A DNA stretch of 64,000 nt from Marsupella aquatica. Its lineage: Eukaryota > Marchantiophyta. A program made the position numbers and the translations under genes. Below, piece after piece: positions 18,268 to 29,534 of this stretch; positions within the stretch are counted from its first letter, which is position 1, and every line of letters begins with the position of its first letter. The notes below the pieces were generated by a model. The model was not told the origin of the DNA and ran no database searches. It saw only the letters and a program-made list of their open reading frames with translations. The stretch is taken from contig OZ316894.1 of NCBI GenBank assembly GCA_973895155.1, positions 13,454,001 to 13,518,000 on the forward strand. The letters are read 5' to 3'.

Positions 18268-18926
18268 ATCCCCAATAGGCTTGGTTAAGCCGCTAAGACC
18301 TCTCTCAGCTCGACACATCCAACTCTCACTCCCTTGCTTACTTTCCTTCATCTATTAGTTGATGTGGGCACTCTTCACACAAGTTAATGCGACACACAAA
18401 TAGCAAAATGACTCCTTCTGACTGAGTCATACCATGCACTTGCCATACAAACAGTACATCTCATAGACAAGCTCTGCGAACTAAGCCGTGAGGCCAACTC
18501 TATTCAGCTCTTAGGCATGAGGAAACATGAATATACACATGGGTCATTGTATGACTAACCGAGAGCTTCTCTTACTACTTGATCCCAGCCCGGCTGGTGC
18601 AACTAAAAACTTGCTAAAGAAGAGGCCCTGAGCTCCCCGCTGCCCAGGTACTTATCCTGGTAGTGGATCCGCCTAATTCTTTGCAGCGTAAGCCTAATCT
18701 ACCTAACTGAATCTACCTAACTGAATCTACCTATGTACAGCGAGGCAGGAGTACAAGTGTTGCTCTTACCAGTGGAACCGCAATCCCACTAAGCTAAGTG
18801 TCAGGGCCGCCTCCTGGTCCTGATCCTAATCCTAATCCTAAACTTAGAGATCTGAGCCCGCCCTGCCCACTCACACCTCCTCCCTCCACGTCCGCCCTCC
18901 TTGAAAGGAGCGGCCCTCCACCACCG

Positions 18927-21900
18927 TCATGGCAGCGGTGTCTGTTCCTCAGTGGACGCCCCCAACGCTTCCTCCTCAGCCACTGCCGTAGGTTCGTTCT
19001 CTGACAGATTACCTGCCCTTGACTGAGTCAACTCTCCATCGGCCTGACTGGGTCCACCCCCGACATCGGCATCGGCTTCAACATCAACCTCGGCTACGGC
19101 CTCAGCCTCGGCTACGGCCTCAGCCTCGGCTACGGCCTCCCCCGCACACTCAAGTGGCGGATTGGGTACCTCGGCTTCATTACCGAGTATCCTGGCCTTG
19201 GCTTTGTCATCCCCTTCTTCTAGGGTAGTTGGATCCTCTGCCGTAACCCTGCCTGAGGTCGGTGCTGGGTTTACCTCCTTGGTCACCATGGCCTGTGGAG
19301 CCGTATTACTCCCTGACCCTGAAGGTTTCCGCTTCTTCTTCTTTTCTGGTTCGGCAGCTGGCCCCTTCCCCTTCCCACTTACTTCCGGCACTGGGGCAAA
19401 TGGCGCGGCTTGTCTTTTGGCCAGTACCACTCCTGGTAACTTAGTGGCCTCAATTTGAGTTGGCCCTGATGAAGCCAAGCACTTAAATACTGCGGCTTGT
19501 TTCTTTAGCCGCTCCGTTTGGTTGTCGGCTCGTCATTGTAAGTTCTCTAGCTTCCGCGTGCTTTCCTCCAACTCTTCCTGCACTTCGTCCAGGTCCTTGC
19601 GCGCCTCCTCCAGCTCCTTCTGGGCTTCCTCCATCTCCCTTTAAAATGCAGCTCTCTCCTCCCGGGTTGCTCTTAACTCCTTGTCGAGCTCTGCAATGAT
19701 GACAAACTCCATCTGGTTCATCTTGGCGTAAGTCTGATCGAGCATATTGTCCTTCTCACGCAGGTCGGCTTTGAAGTTGGCCGTCAGGGACGCAAGCTCC
19801 TGCTACAACGCAATAATCCCTTGATAGGATTTCCCTAACTTGGCCTCCTTCTTCTCAAGGGCTCCGCGGATAACCTCGAGCTCCCCCTTCAATGCCCTTT
19901 CCCTTTTCTGGGTCTCCGCCATGGCCCGGTTGTTGGCTGTTATGTGGGCCTCCTTTGCATCCCTCAGCTCTCGCTTCCACTTCTCCCGCTCCTTGATTGC
20001 ATCGGCCAACTCTCCTTGGGTTTGAGTCAGTTTATTCTCGATAATCCGATTATCAGATTGTGCGGTATCCAATTGGCCCTGCATGATATTTAGCTCATGT
20101 CGCTTAATCCGCAGCTCATCTTGGGCTTTCTTGGCCGCCCTCAGGTCTTTGATTTCGGCTTCCCTTGCCCTAAGCCGACGGATGACATCGTCCTTCTTGC
20201 TTCTTTCCAAAGCCACCGCTTCTTCTAATTGGCGCTTCTCCAACATCTCCCTCTGAAAAAAGGGTCCTTGCTCCAACTCCTCCCCAAAGATGCTGAGCGC
20301 CAGCTCTCCACACATTTCCCCGTACTCCATGGCTCTATCCTTAGCATAGGTGGAGTAACTAGAAGTCATCGGCATCAACCACCGCGGCCTCTGCTCCCAA
20401 GCCGTCTTGCGGATTTCTTCTACGGTGGCAAGAGGGTTGCTTCGTTTTTCTGCAAGCCGCCTGATGTCCTCTGGCCATTCTCCTCCTGGTAAATCCTTTT
20501 CCCTAGCCAAGGCTGCCTCCTCTTCCTCCCTGATTCGCTCCTGAAATTCCTGCGCCGTTTGTTTTATGCCGTCAAAGCTCGGGGGAGCGACATCTGGTGG
20601 GGGAGACTCGGGGCTGCTCTGCTGGCTTGGGTCTCCTCGAACTACTCTTGGGAGCATGGGGATGAACCGGCCACAGATCCTTACTCCTGGAACATGATGA
20701 TCCGACCCGTAGCCGGAGTCATCATTGCTGTAGTCCTCTACCGCCTCCTCCTCGGCTTGGACTACCAGCTTCTCCCGCTGTTCGTAAACATGGCTTCACC
20801 TCTCACCGGTCTTGGTTCCTCCTCCGGCTTCAGTGTTGATCTCTTGTTCTCCTTGTCATGGCCGGGAGCTACGGCCTGCTTTTCCTCGGCTTCGGGACTT
20901 GAGGCTCCTACATACATCCGGACTCCCGGCTCGTGTTCCAGCCTCCCTCTCTCCTTGACCCTAGTAAAGGGGTTTTCCCTTGTAAGCCGGCTTAGGCCTA
21001 CCGCTGGAGCAGTGTCCTGCATTGGTGTCGTTGTCGTTGTCGTTGCCGTTGCCGGAACCGGTCTCCTTTCCTTCTCTAGCAATTTCAGCAGATTCTGCAT
21101 GCCTGGTTGCTGCATCGGCAAGTCTTCTTCCCTTGGTCTAAACACCTGCTCGATCGTCGGACTGTCGGGCTGGTTGGGCTTCTCTGGTGCCGACCTCTGC
21201 TCCGGGACCTCCTCCGGTGCTCTTGCCAATAGGGGAAGTATTGGGGCAAAGATTTGACTTCTGGCATACCGGCACAACAGCGGCATGTGATAGCCAAGCC
21301 GGGACACTCTTCCCACGCCGATCACCTGCTGTTCCTCCTTCAAGATCTTCTTCAGTTGGTTGAGGAGGTACCCGTTGTAATCCCGGCTTGGGTCTGGCCT
21401 TTCTGCCAGGTAGACCTGAGCCTTGCCGATCTCTGCCCTCGGCAAGTTATAGTGCATGGTCACCCGCAAGAAATCGATCATCTCTCTAATGTGCGGGTTG
21501 GTGCAGGTGTTCCAGAAGAAGCCATTCTTTGTTGATGGTCCTGGGAACGACCGAAACTCCTTGTCAGGTAAGGTCTTCCTAGTATCAACCTTGGTCTTAT
21601 TACCCATCGGCAAGCCAAACACTTCAGCAATCACCCGGGGAGTGAGATAGAAATCCTTCCCATACACCCTCGTGGAATTGGTCTCGGGTTCCCATGATCC
21701 CACGAATTCTAACAAGTCTGAGTCTGACACCTCCGGCTTCAGCCATGGTAATCTTACGAAGGCTTCCAAGCCGGATCCGGCCATGAAGCCTTGGTACTTC
21801 TTGGTCTGCATGGCTGTAAAGCATGCATCCTCCTCCCGTGCAAAGTGTAATTGCACTTCCTCTGGTAGGGTCGCCGCCCAGCCTTTCCAGGTGTCATCGT

Positions 21901-22663
21901 TTGTTGGAATGGCATTGATGGGGTCGACCTCCTCCTCCTCGGCTTCTCTCTGCCTCCTGCTCTGCTGTTCTACTGGCTTCTTTGGTGCCGCCAACCTCGT
22001 TCTTTTTGCCGGGGTGGCCTCTTCGTTGTTGTTCCCCTTCCTCTTCATCTCGGCTGCCGTGGATGTCTCTCCTAGCACGGTTGCCTTTGTCCACCCCTCC
22101 GTGCTACCCTTCAACTCCCAGTGTATGTCGTTGCAACGTTTGATGGCTTCTCGGATGCCGACGACTCTGTCTTCGCAAAACAGCAGGTCGTCTAGCTCGT
22201 TGCCAGTAGGCGTCCACAGGAATTCAACCTTGATGAGTTCTCCTCCTAAGAAGGCAGCTTTCTGCAGCTCCCACAATTGGGCGAGCTCCTGCCGTTCTCG
22301 AGCTGCTCTCTCCGATTCTTCGTCCTCGTAAGTCCCAATGTACTCAGTTGCCCATTTGAACAGGCATCCCCAAAAATGTGCCACTTGATTGACGTTGCTC
22401 ATACCCTTCTCGAGTTGATAGTCGGTATTTGTTCCCACCCTGAGCGCTTGCCTAAGCAGTTGACAGTAGTTGGCCGCCCGTAGTCGCCTGCTCAGTTCAT
22501 GCTTGCAAATGAGCTACTATTCCTCGCGAGCGGTCCTTACCCCTCTCCTCCTCTGGTTCTCCCTCCCGTTGGTTACCCCTAGCCGCCGGCACTTAGCTTG
22601 CCCTAACCCTAATCGTGTTCTCTCCCCTGGCGTCCTTACTTCCGGCCTCGGCTCGGGTTCCAT
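18927..22663 (-). pseudogene. LTR ORF of the alpha-1 solo LTR, broken
   Basis: Homologue of the 1239-codon LTR ORF. The ATG at 22663 is followed by a long open part 22438-20762 (557 codons covering the helical part, KRTRLAAPKK and the central domain with LPWLKPEVSDSDLL and VFGLPMG), then 20657-19803 (start of the coiled coil) and 19478-18927 (KKKKRKPSG and an Ala-Glu tract). Stops and frameshifts separate them. It is less decayed than the copy in element B, consistent with a later insertion. Confidence 0.87.
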
Positions 22664-24152
22664 AGTCACCCTTAATTGTTTATATTTTCCTTATTTATGT
22701 AACTATACTAAGGTGTTTCTAGGGTACACTTCCCTTTTCCCCTTAAACTAGCCCAGTGATTCCTGGCTAGGCATCACAGTCAGTAAGGAGAAGTGAGTCC
22801 CCAACCGACATGGGGGAACCGGAGGCACGACCAGAAGAGAGGCTAGGAACCAGACTGAGCCAAAGGTCGCGCATTCATTACAAGGCATTTCATGGGAGAG
22901 GAGATGAGGATCCAGACGAATGGTTGGATGACTTCGAGGGAACCGCTGCAGCAAATGGAGAATCGGCCATCAAGATGCAAATTCTTCCCGGCCTGTTCAA
23001 GGGTGAGGCTAGGCCCTGGTATAGAGCATTGGATGTGGAAGATCAAGCCATCTGGCATACCTTCAAATCACTATTTGTAAAAGAGTTTTGACCCATTGGA
23101 ACGTCAGAGCTAGCAGTGCTGAAGTTGGGACGACTTCGGTTCAAGGAGAACAAATCCTTCAGGAAGTTCTTGCAACGCTTCCAAAAGCTGGTAAGACGTA
23201 CAAAGACCAATGCGTATGAAGGTATGCAAATTCAATGGTTGGTGAATGCTTTACCGCAGAAGATGAGTTTTGCAATTAGGAAGGAGAACCCAGAGACTTT
23301 AGCCGAGGCAATTAGGGATATTCAATTGTACATTAATGCAGATATCACAAGCCGGAAGAAACAGCTCAAGTTTGAGAGTTCCTCATCGGAGGAAGGATCA
23401 CCACATAAGAAAAAAGATAAGAAAAAGAAACATTCTAAGAAGTCAAGAAGTGATAACTCAAGCTCGGATAGTGGAAGTAGCAAGAGTGAGTCATCTTCTA
23501 GTTCTGAATAAGAAAAATCCAGGAAAAAGAAGGGCAAAAGGAGGGGGAACTTGAAAGTCAAGCTAGAGGCTAAAACGCCAGATAACATCGTAGCTCTTAC
23601 CAAGCAGCTTAAGGCTATAATAGCAGAGGTAAAGCCAAAGAAGAAAGTAGTACTGGAAGATAGCTCTGTATGGTGTATGTTATAAAACCGGACACCATAA
23701 AGATGCATGTCCTAAACTCACTACTAGTCATGTTCGGCATATAGCTGAGGTCAGACCGTGTTAGGGAGAAGTAGAGTACTTTCTAGGGGATGCCGCTGAT
23801 AGTGTTTTTGGCATCAGTGAGACTGGAGCACGAGACCTATCCAACCAACCTGCATCTCTCTGGTCAGGATTAAGGAACAATCCGGGAGAGATGTATCCTT
23901 GGATTATTCAGAATCCATCAGTACCTCCTAGGCCGAATGTGCAACGATTTGCAGCATGCTATAATTGTGGTCAACCTGGCCATTTTGCTAGAGAATTGTC
24001 ACGTCGTAGGCTTCGGCCTTAACTCAGACTTCAGCTTAGACGGGCACATCCCTCGTAAATCTGAGGGTTCGGGCAGGAAGGGAAGCACGTAATGCACCTT
24101 ATTCTCGTAAACTAGCGCTAAGTGCGCATACTGCTAAATACGGACACCTCCT

Positions 24153-24182
24153 AGGTATGGTTTGTGTTCTGCCGCCGGAACA
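24153..24182 (-). promoter_or_regulatory. Shared LTR box in the beta LTR
   Basis: On the minus strand TGTTCCGGCGGCAGAACAC then AAACCATACCT, about 156 nt before the LTR end at 23997. It is the only clear DNA-level similarity I see between the beta and alpha LTRs. Confidence 0.6.
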
Positions 24183-24893
24183 TACCTTAGTCGATAGCAG
24201 GATCGACCCCGGCTTAAGGGCTTCTAAGTCTTTGTGCTGTCCGCCTTCGATCCGGATTCGATGATACAGGTCCTCAACCCGTGCTCGCAACCACTTACCC
24301 GCAAGCTGCACCCTGTGCACGTCTCGGGTAGTGCATTCGGCCTGGCGCTGCCACCCATATACGAGAAACCCACACACATATGCGCACACATGCATACAAT
24401 CTCGATTTACACGAAGGAAAATGATGGGAAAGGATTTTACTACAAAGGGAACATATGCGTACACTTAGTTGACCCGACAGCCCTGGAATGAACAGGTTCA
24501 AGGCCGAGGGTGCACACTACAATGGAGCCCGGCTCCGCACTCGCCCGGCGAGCTTAGTCCTACCCCCTCCCCTTGGTACTCTTTCATTCCCAAAGGTCGG
24601 GACTCCCCGCATATCCCACGGATGTCCGACTCTTAAACTAAAAACCCCCCCTGCCTCTACCGAGGGGCGCACTAAATACTAAGAGCCGAGGGACGGGGTG
24701 TCCTCTCGCCGAAGATTCGCTGACTAAGGTCCTAACTAAGCTGACAGTCAGGCCGGAAAACGGCTGTGTCTTATTAGAAGATCCTAATCTACGCAGGCTG
24801 GATAGCAGGGCAGCGCTGCTGTACCTAAGGCAGGTGCCTGTCCCAAGAGCCTGACTAAGCCAATCCTAATCCTAATCTATTCCTACTCCACCG

Positions 24894-27547
24894 CTAATGC
24901 CTGGCACGCTTGCCAGAGCCGCCCGAATGGGAACGGCCATCCCGCTGCCTTCGAAGCCTGTCATTGTCCGCTTTGAGGAGCTGGACCTGGTCCAGCAGAG
25001 ATTCGTTCTCTCGCCTCGCCGCATCCGTCTCCTCTGCTGCCTCCTGACATGCCTCCTCCAGCTGCTGGGCGTCGCTCGTCAGTTTAGCCGCCAGCTGATC
25101 CTGCTTCTCGGCCTCGGTTTGGAGCCGCGCTATCTCGGCCTGCAGTGTGGCTATCTCCGCCGTGTCCCGCTGGGCTCGCTCCTCGGCCTCCTCCAGGTCT
25201 TTCTGCCAGGTGACAGCTTGTTTCTTCAAACTGTCAATCTGGTTCCGGAGTCGTGTAATCTCGGCCTCGTTCCCAGCTTTGGCCTGTTCGGCTAGGATGG
25301 TAAGAGCGTGCGCCTTTGCTAACAACTCATCGGCGGCTGCAACCTTGGGTCGTAGTTGCAGAAGCTCAGCCTCTTGAGCCGCCACTTCGTTCTTTAGGTA
25401 CACGGACTCCACCCGGTACCGCTCTATCCTCTGAAGGGCCTCCGACTGGGCCCAACCTGCCTTTATGGCGGCAACCAACTCCTGATTGAAGAAACAGGCT
25501 ACCTTCCGGGCCATGAACTCCCCGGTATCCCGAGCAATTTGATGAGAGAAATCTCCCAGAAGCCCATTCAGAAACGTACCCTGTACAAATAGTTCCGGGT
25601 GGTCCAAGTTGTGCCTGTCCGGATTTGGGCACGGGCAGACGTCAACACGCGCGGGGGCCGGGGCAGTGACGTCCAGCCCTGGGGACATAACGTTGAAAGG
25701 GGCTGGAGTGTCCTCCTGCAGCAATGTCCGGTTCTCTGGAATTGCCACCAGTGGGTCCTTGGGAGACCCGGGTTCGGGTAAGACCTCTGCCGTACCAACT
25801 TCTGTACTTAGCCCGGCTAGTTGGGTCATATCAACGGTTGCGACAACCGACCCCTCCGGCGCCTCCTTGGTTACGATTACAGCTATTTGTGGAGGTGGGG
25901 TGGGTGAAGCTGGCGTGTCCGCTGGACTTCGGGCCTCGGGTTGGGGCCGTCTCTCCAATGCCGGAAAAACCCACCTAGTTGGGACCAACTTTGTAACGTT
26001 GATGCGGGGAAGGGTTCGTCGATCAAACCGGGCGTACCACTCAAGAATGATTTCGATGTGGCTAGCGAAATACGCCTTCCCGCCAATGTACAGCGTCTTC
26101 CTTCGCCGCTCCATCTCTTCATGGAATTTCTTAGCGAAGTACGACGCCCATTTCCTAGGTCTATAGTTCTCGACCTGGATAACCTGGGCGGCGGAGATCT
26201 CCCCCGGGGTTCCATCATGTGGAGAGCGTACCTTTGGAACTCCAGCCGCTCAGCTATCTCGGGCATGAGGCAGGTCATCATCACGAACCCGTTGTCTACT
26301 GCTCCCTCTGAGGGAAAACTTGAAGATTGGTACTTGGCCCCCTTGCCCCCGGGAGCCCGTGATTCGACTCGATGGTCACCTTCGGGTAACCCGAAGATCA
26401 TCTTGAGCCGTTCTTCTGTGAGGGACATATTCCTTCCCCGCAGCCGAGTCTGTTGACGTACGTCGTCATAATTCTTGACGAATTCTGTCATGTCCTCCCC
26501 GTAGTACCTGCAAGTGTTCCAGGGGAGAGAGGTGAGGTGCTCAAATCCCTGAGTCTTCAGGTACACCGCATGCTTGGGATGGAGGATGTTGCTGTGAACG
26601 TTTTCCCCCATGCGGTGCATCGTCACCTTGGCTACGGCTACCGTGGCCAACGGTAACCCGGATACAGTGGCGGATTCCTTCCTCTTCTTTCCCCGTGACT
26701 GACTCGGGGAAGGTGATACTTCCCCATCCTCCCGGTCGGGCCTGGGGAGTGCCACTGCCGTTGGTAACGGGCCCGGGGCGGCCACGGTCACCATGTTGTC
26801 TGCTGGGGCCGCTCCTAGGGTCATAGCAGGGGGTGGGGACAATATAGTGTCGGCCCCCCGAGCGCTTGTTCCTCTGGGCCGCCTGGTCAAGGGTGGGATA
26901 GCCTCGTCGTCATCGCTAAGATCCACAGCGTTGATGACGGAGCGTACCTGTGCTGGTTGGGTGATAGGTGGTGGGGTTTGGCTAGGTTGCGGCTGAGGCT
27001 GAAGCTGAAGCTGAGCCTGAGGTTGAGGCTGGGGTTGCATGGGCACGGGTACGGGTACGGGCACGGCTGAGTTGGTCATGTTGGTTGATGGCCGAGTTCC
27101 CATGAAGCTCTGCAGGTGCTGGTAGAAGTTCTCCGAAGCGAGTGCGGACGCCCTTGTTGAACGGTTGGTATTGGACTCGCCGTTAATGACAGCCCGAACC
27201 CGGGCAGGGATGTGGTCGAAGTGATGTCGCTACAGGTCGATTGTAGCCGGGATGTTGAAGACCTCGTCCGGAAGCCGAAGCAATGCTTCCCAGAACCCGA
27301 TATATTTGTCTCCGTTGAAGAAGTACCCAGATACCTCTGCTGGTCGGTAAAGCTCGCTCTGAGACGGGTAGTCAAAGTTAAGGACGTAGTGGTGTCGTCC
27401 TGCTAGGCGGATGGCTCTCTCGTATTCGCGTTCGATTTCGTATCGGCGCGGGTTGGCGTGTTTCAATGAATCGGCCAAGTGCCTTCCGGTAGATAGGAAC
27501 TGCATCCAGAATTGAATGGCCGAGCTGGAGAGGATCGTGTGCGACAT
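24894..27547 (-). pseudogene. LTR ORF of the beta family (about 884 codons), homologue of the alpha LTR ORF, lightly damaged
   Basis: ATG at 27547, about 100 nt after a TATA box. The frame runs to a TAG at 27232-27230 (probably from CAG), continues in the same frame through 27103 to about 26200, where a one-base indel in the CCCCGGGGG run shifts it into the frame that ends at 24894. Parts seen: N-terminal helical segment, Pro/Gln-rich linker, SRGKKRKES nuclear-localisation-like motif, a central domain with FEHLTSLPW, MTEFVKNYDD and MIFGLPEG, a Pro-rich spacer, a coiled coil over the last 170 residues, and a basic end GSGKRARH. The order matches the alpha protein. With only two lesions it was functional until recently. 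The function is unknown. Confidence 0.82.
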
Positions 27548-27647
27548 TCAGAGGAGATAGTAGTGGCGACCTAGAGAGAACGAGAGAGCTGGGGTCGAAG
27601 CTGGCGTGCGGACTGATGGACTGGTGCACTACAAAGGGTTGGCTCCC

Positions 27648-27655
27648 CTTTTATA
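27648..27655 (-). promoter_or_regulatory. TATA box of the beta LTR
   Basis: TATAAAAG on the minus strand, about 360 nt into the LTR and 100 nt before the ATG of the LTR ORF. This spacing suits a transcription start near 27622 and a 5' leader of about 75 nt. If it is the LTR promoter, the ORF lies in R/U5 and would be the first cistron of the RNA. Confidence 0.55.
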
Positions 27656-29534
27656 CTTTGAGGGCTTGTCGATCCCCGACGTCTCCTCGACGCCCATAGG
27701 CTGAACCGCTCACGCTTGTGGTGTACCGGCCACTCCGCCGGTCTGAGTCAGCGTGCGTCAGTGGCCGCTTCCTTAAGTTCGTTATACGGACCCGAGGGAG
27801 GGGCCCTTCCACGCTCGTAACCCGGGTGTGCGAATAGCGACCCGCCGCCAGCCCGAACCTGAAGTCCCCCTTATTGCCTAATGATGTCCTACCCCTAATG
27901 ATTACCTAAATACTGTCGTTATGCTAATAATAGCGGCCTAAGACCCACCTAACGCACGTGCCGAGCGCAGTTAGACTGAATCACTCATTAACCGCCATAC
28001 CGGCAGCGTCACAAGAATGCCCGAATGCACGCAAACAAGGTGATGGACAACCAGCTCAGCTATGAATGGATGCCGCCAGGAGGGTCACATGCTAGGACAA
28101 TGTCCTACTTGGTTGGCAGGACTGGCCGCAAATAATAAGCTCTTGCCAGTCAAGGTCTTGCCATCAGGTACTACCCCAGGAGGAGTTCAAATCAACCACA
28201 TCGAACTCGGATGGCAAACGGATGCCAAGGTTGAGTTTGGACCATCTGATGATGAGGCCGAGGCCCTATCAACATTTTCAGAAGAGGATTTGGATCACGA
28301 TTGCTATCGGGTTTCTACTTGATCCACCAGAAGGAAAGAAAGGTGGGATGGGCTGGCCAAAAATAAAGGGAAGGTTAAAGAAGAAAAGATCGACTCTTCG
28401 TCAACATCAACGGAAAGAGAAGGAAGGGCGCCGACAACACAGGTAAGCCATGAGCCCACCAGTGAGCCCAATCCTTCACAGGACAGCGACTTCAATCAAG
28501 ACCACCCTAAGTTGTTCTACCCCTCTATTACGGCTAGTGTTAAGGAACAACTGCGAGAATTGGAAACCCTGGAGAATACCGAAGCCATAGCTAAGGATGT
28601 GAAACGAGCAAAAGCGTTGTTTGCTTTGAAAGATCCAAAGGCTGTGGAAACTAGCGTGAAAAAACAGGCCAAATCCAATATGAAGACACCGGCAGAAGAA
28701 AAGCCGATAGTCCCCCACGACCTGGCTAAAAATGTACTAGAATCTAGAGTCTCGGCAATAGTAGGTCAACTGTTGAAAAATAGCCCTTATTTCCGGAAGT
28801 AGTTAAGGAAGGCCATTCTCGGTAAGCCAAGATTACCCAAGGTAGCAACCAGATCTGACATGCTGATGATAGAAGAAGATCAAGGAGCCCCAGCATTACC
28901 ATTAATGATTCAAGGAGAAATATTACTAAGGGTACCCATCGATGGAGGACCAGGGGTATGTATTATGATTGATTCAACAGCAAAAGGATGGGGACTAATG
29001 TCGGAGATGACTGGAAGAGTGTTGAACATGGCCAATGGGTATCAGGTCATTCCCATGGGAGTGTTAACCGGCATCAAGACTGAGATAGGAGGGATCTTCT
29101 TTAGCATTAACTATGTGGTAATGAAGCCGGTAAACCCTACGTCATTTCGGCTATTGATTGGCAGGCCATGGTTGTATCTAGCCAAGGTAATAGAAGATTG
29201 GGGGAAGAAGGAGTTCACTTTTGGAACCCCCGCTATCACGGTATCTTGGGACACCAAGGATGACCATAGGAGAAGCATCAGGGAGGTAGACGGGTATGAC
29301 AGTGGACTGGAGTCAGTAGATGAGGTATGTTGGCTAGAATGCCTCACTAACCTGACCGAAGAAAGTATCTTTGGACCAAAAGTGTCCCCCAGCGGACTAT
29401 GGCAAGAACCTCTGGAGAGTGACTTCGAGGAATGTGAAGCAAAAACCGAGGACTGCTTTGCCATAGAGTCCACCTTCTTAGCTTCAATTCCGGAGGAAGC
29501 ACAAGAGGTGGACCAGTTGGATGAAATGGCTAAG

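Larger units (their letters stand above)
18015..22778 (-). mobile_element. Alpha-1 solo LTR, 4764 bp, inserted in the leader of element B
   Basis: Minus-strand LTR beginning TGTGATGCCTAGCC at 22778 and ending GCACCACA at 18015. It is flanked by GTCGG (18010-18014) and GTCAG (22779-22783), a 5-bp target duplication with one mismatch. Element A shows the empty site (GTCGG then TAAGGAG on its own strand). No internal region accompanies it, so it is a solo LTR left by LTR-LTR recombination. Confidence 0.92.
23997..28013 (-). mobile_element. Beta solo LTR, 4017 bp, a second coding-LTR family inserted in the gag of element B
   Basis: On the minus strand it starts TGTGACGCTGCC at 28013 and ends CTACGACGTGACA at 23997. 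The flanks AGAAT (23992-23996) and AGAAT (28014-28018) are a perfect 5-bp target duplication, and element A shows the empty site (GAGAATGCCTGAATGC on its coding strand). The sequence is not alignable by eye to the alpha LTR at DNA level. The minus orientation follows from the ORF, the TATA box and the shared box. Confidence 0.9.
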
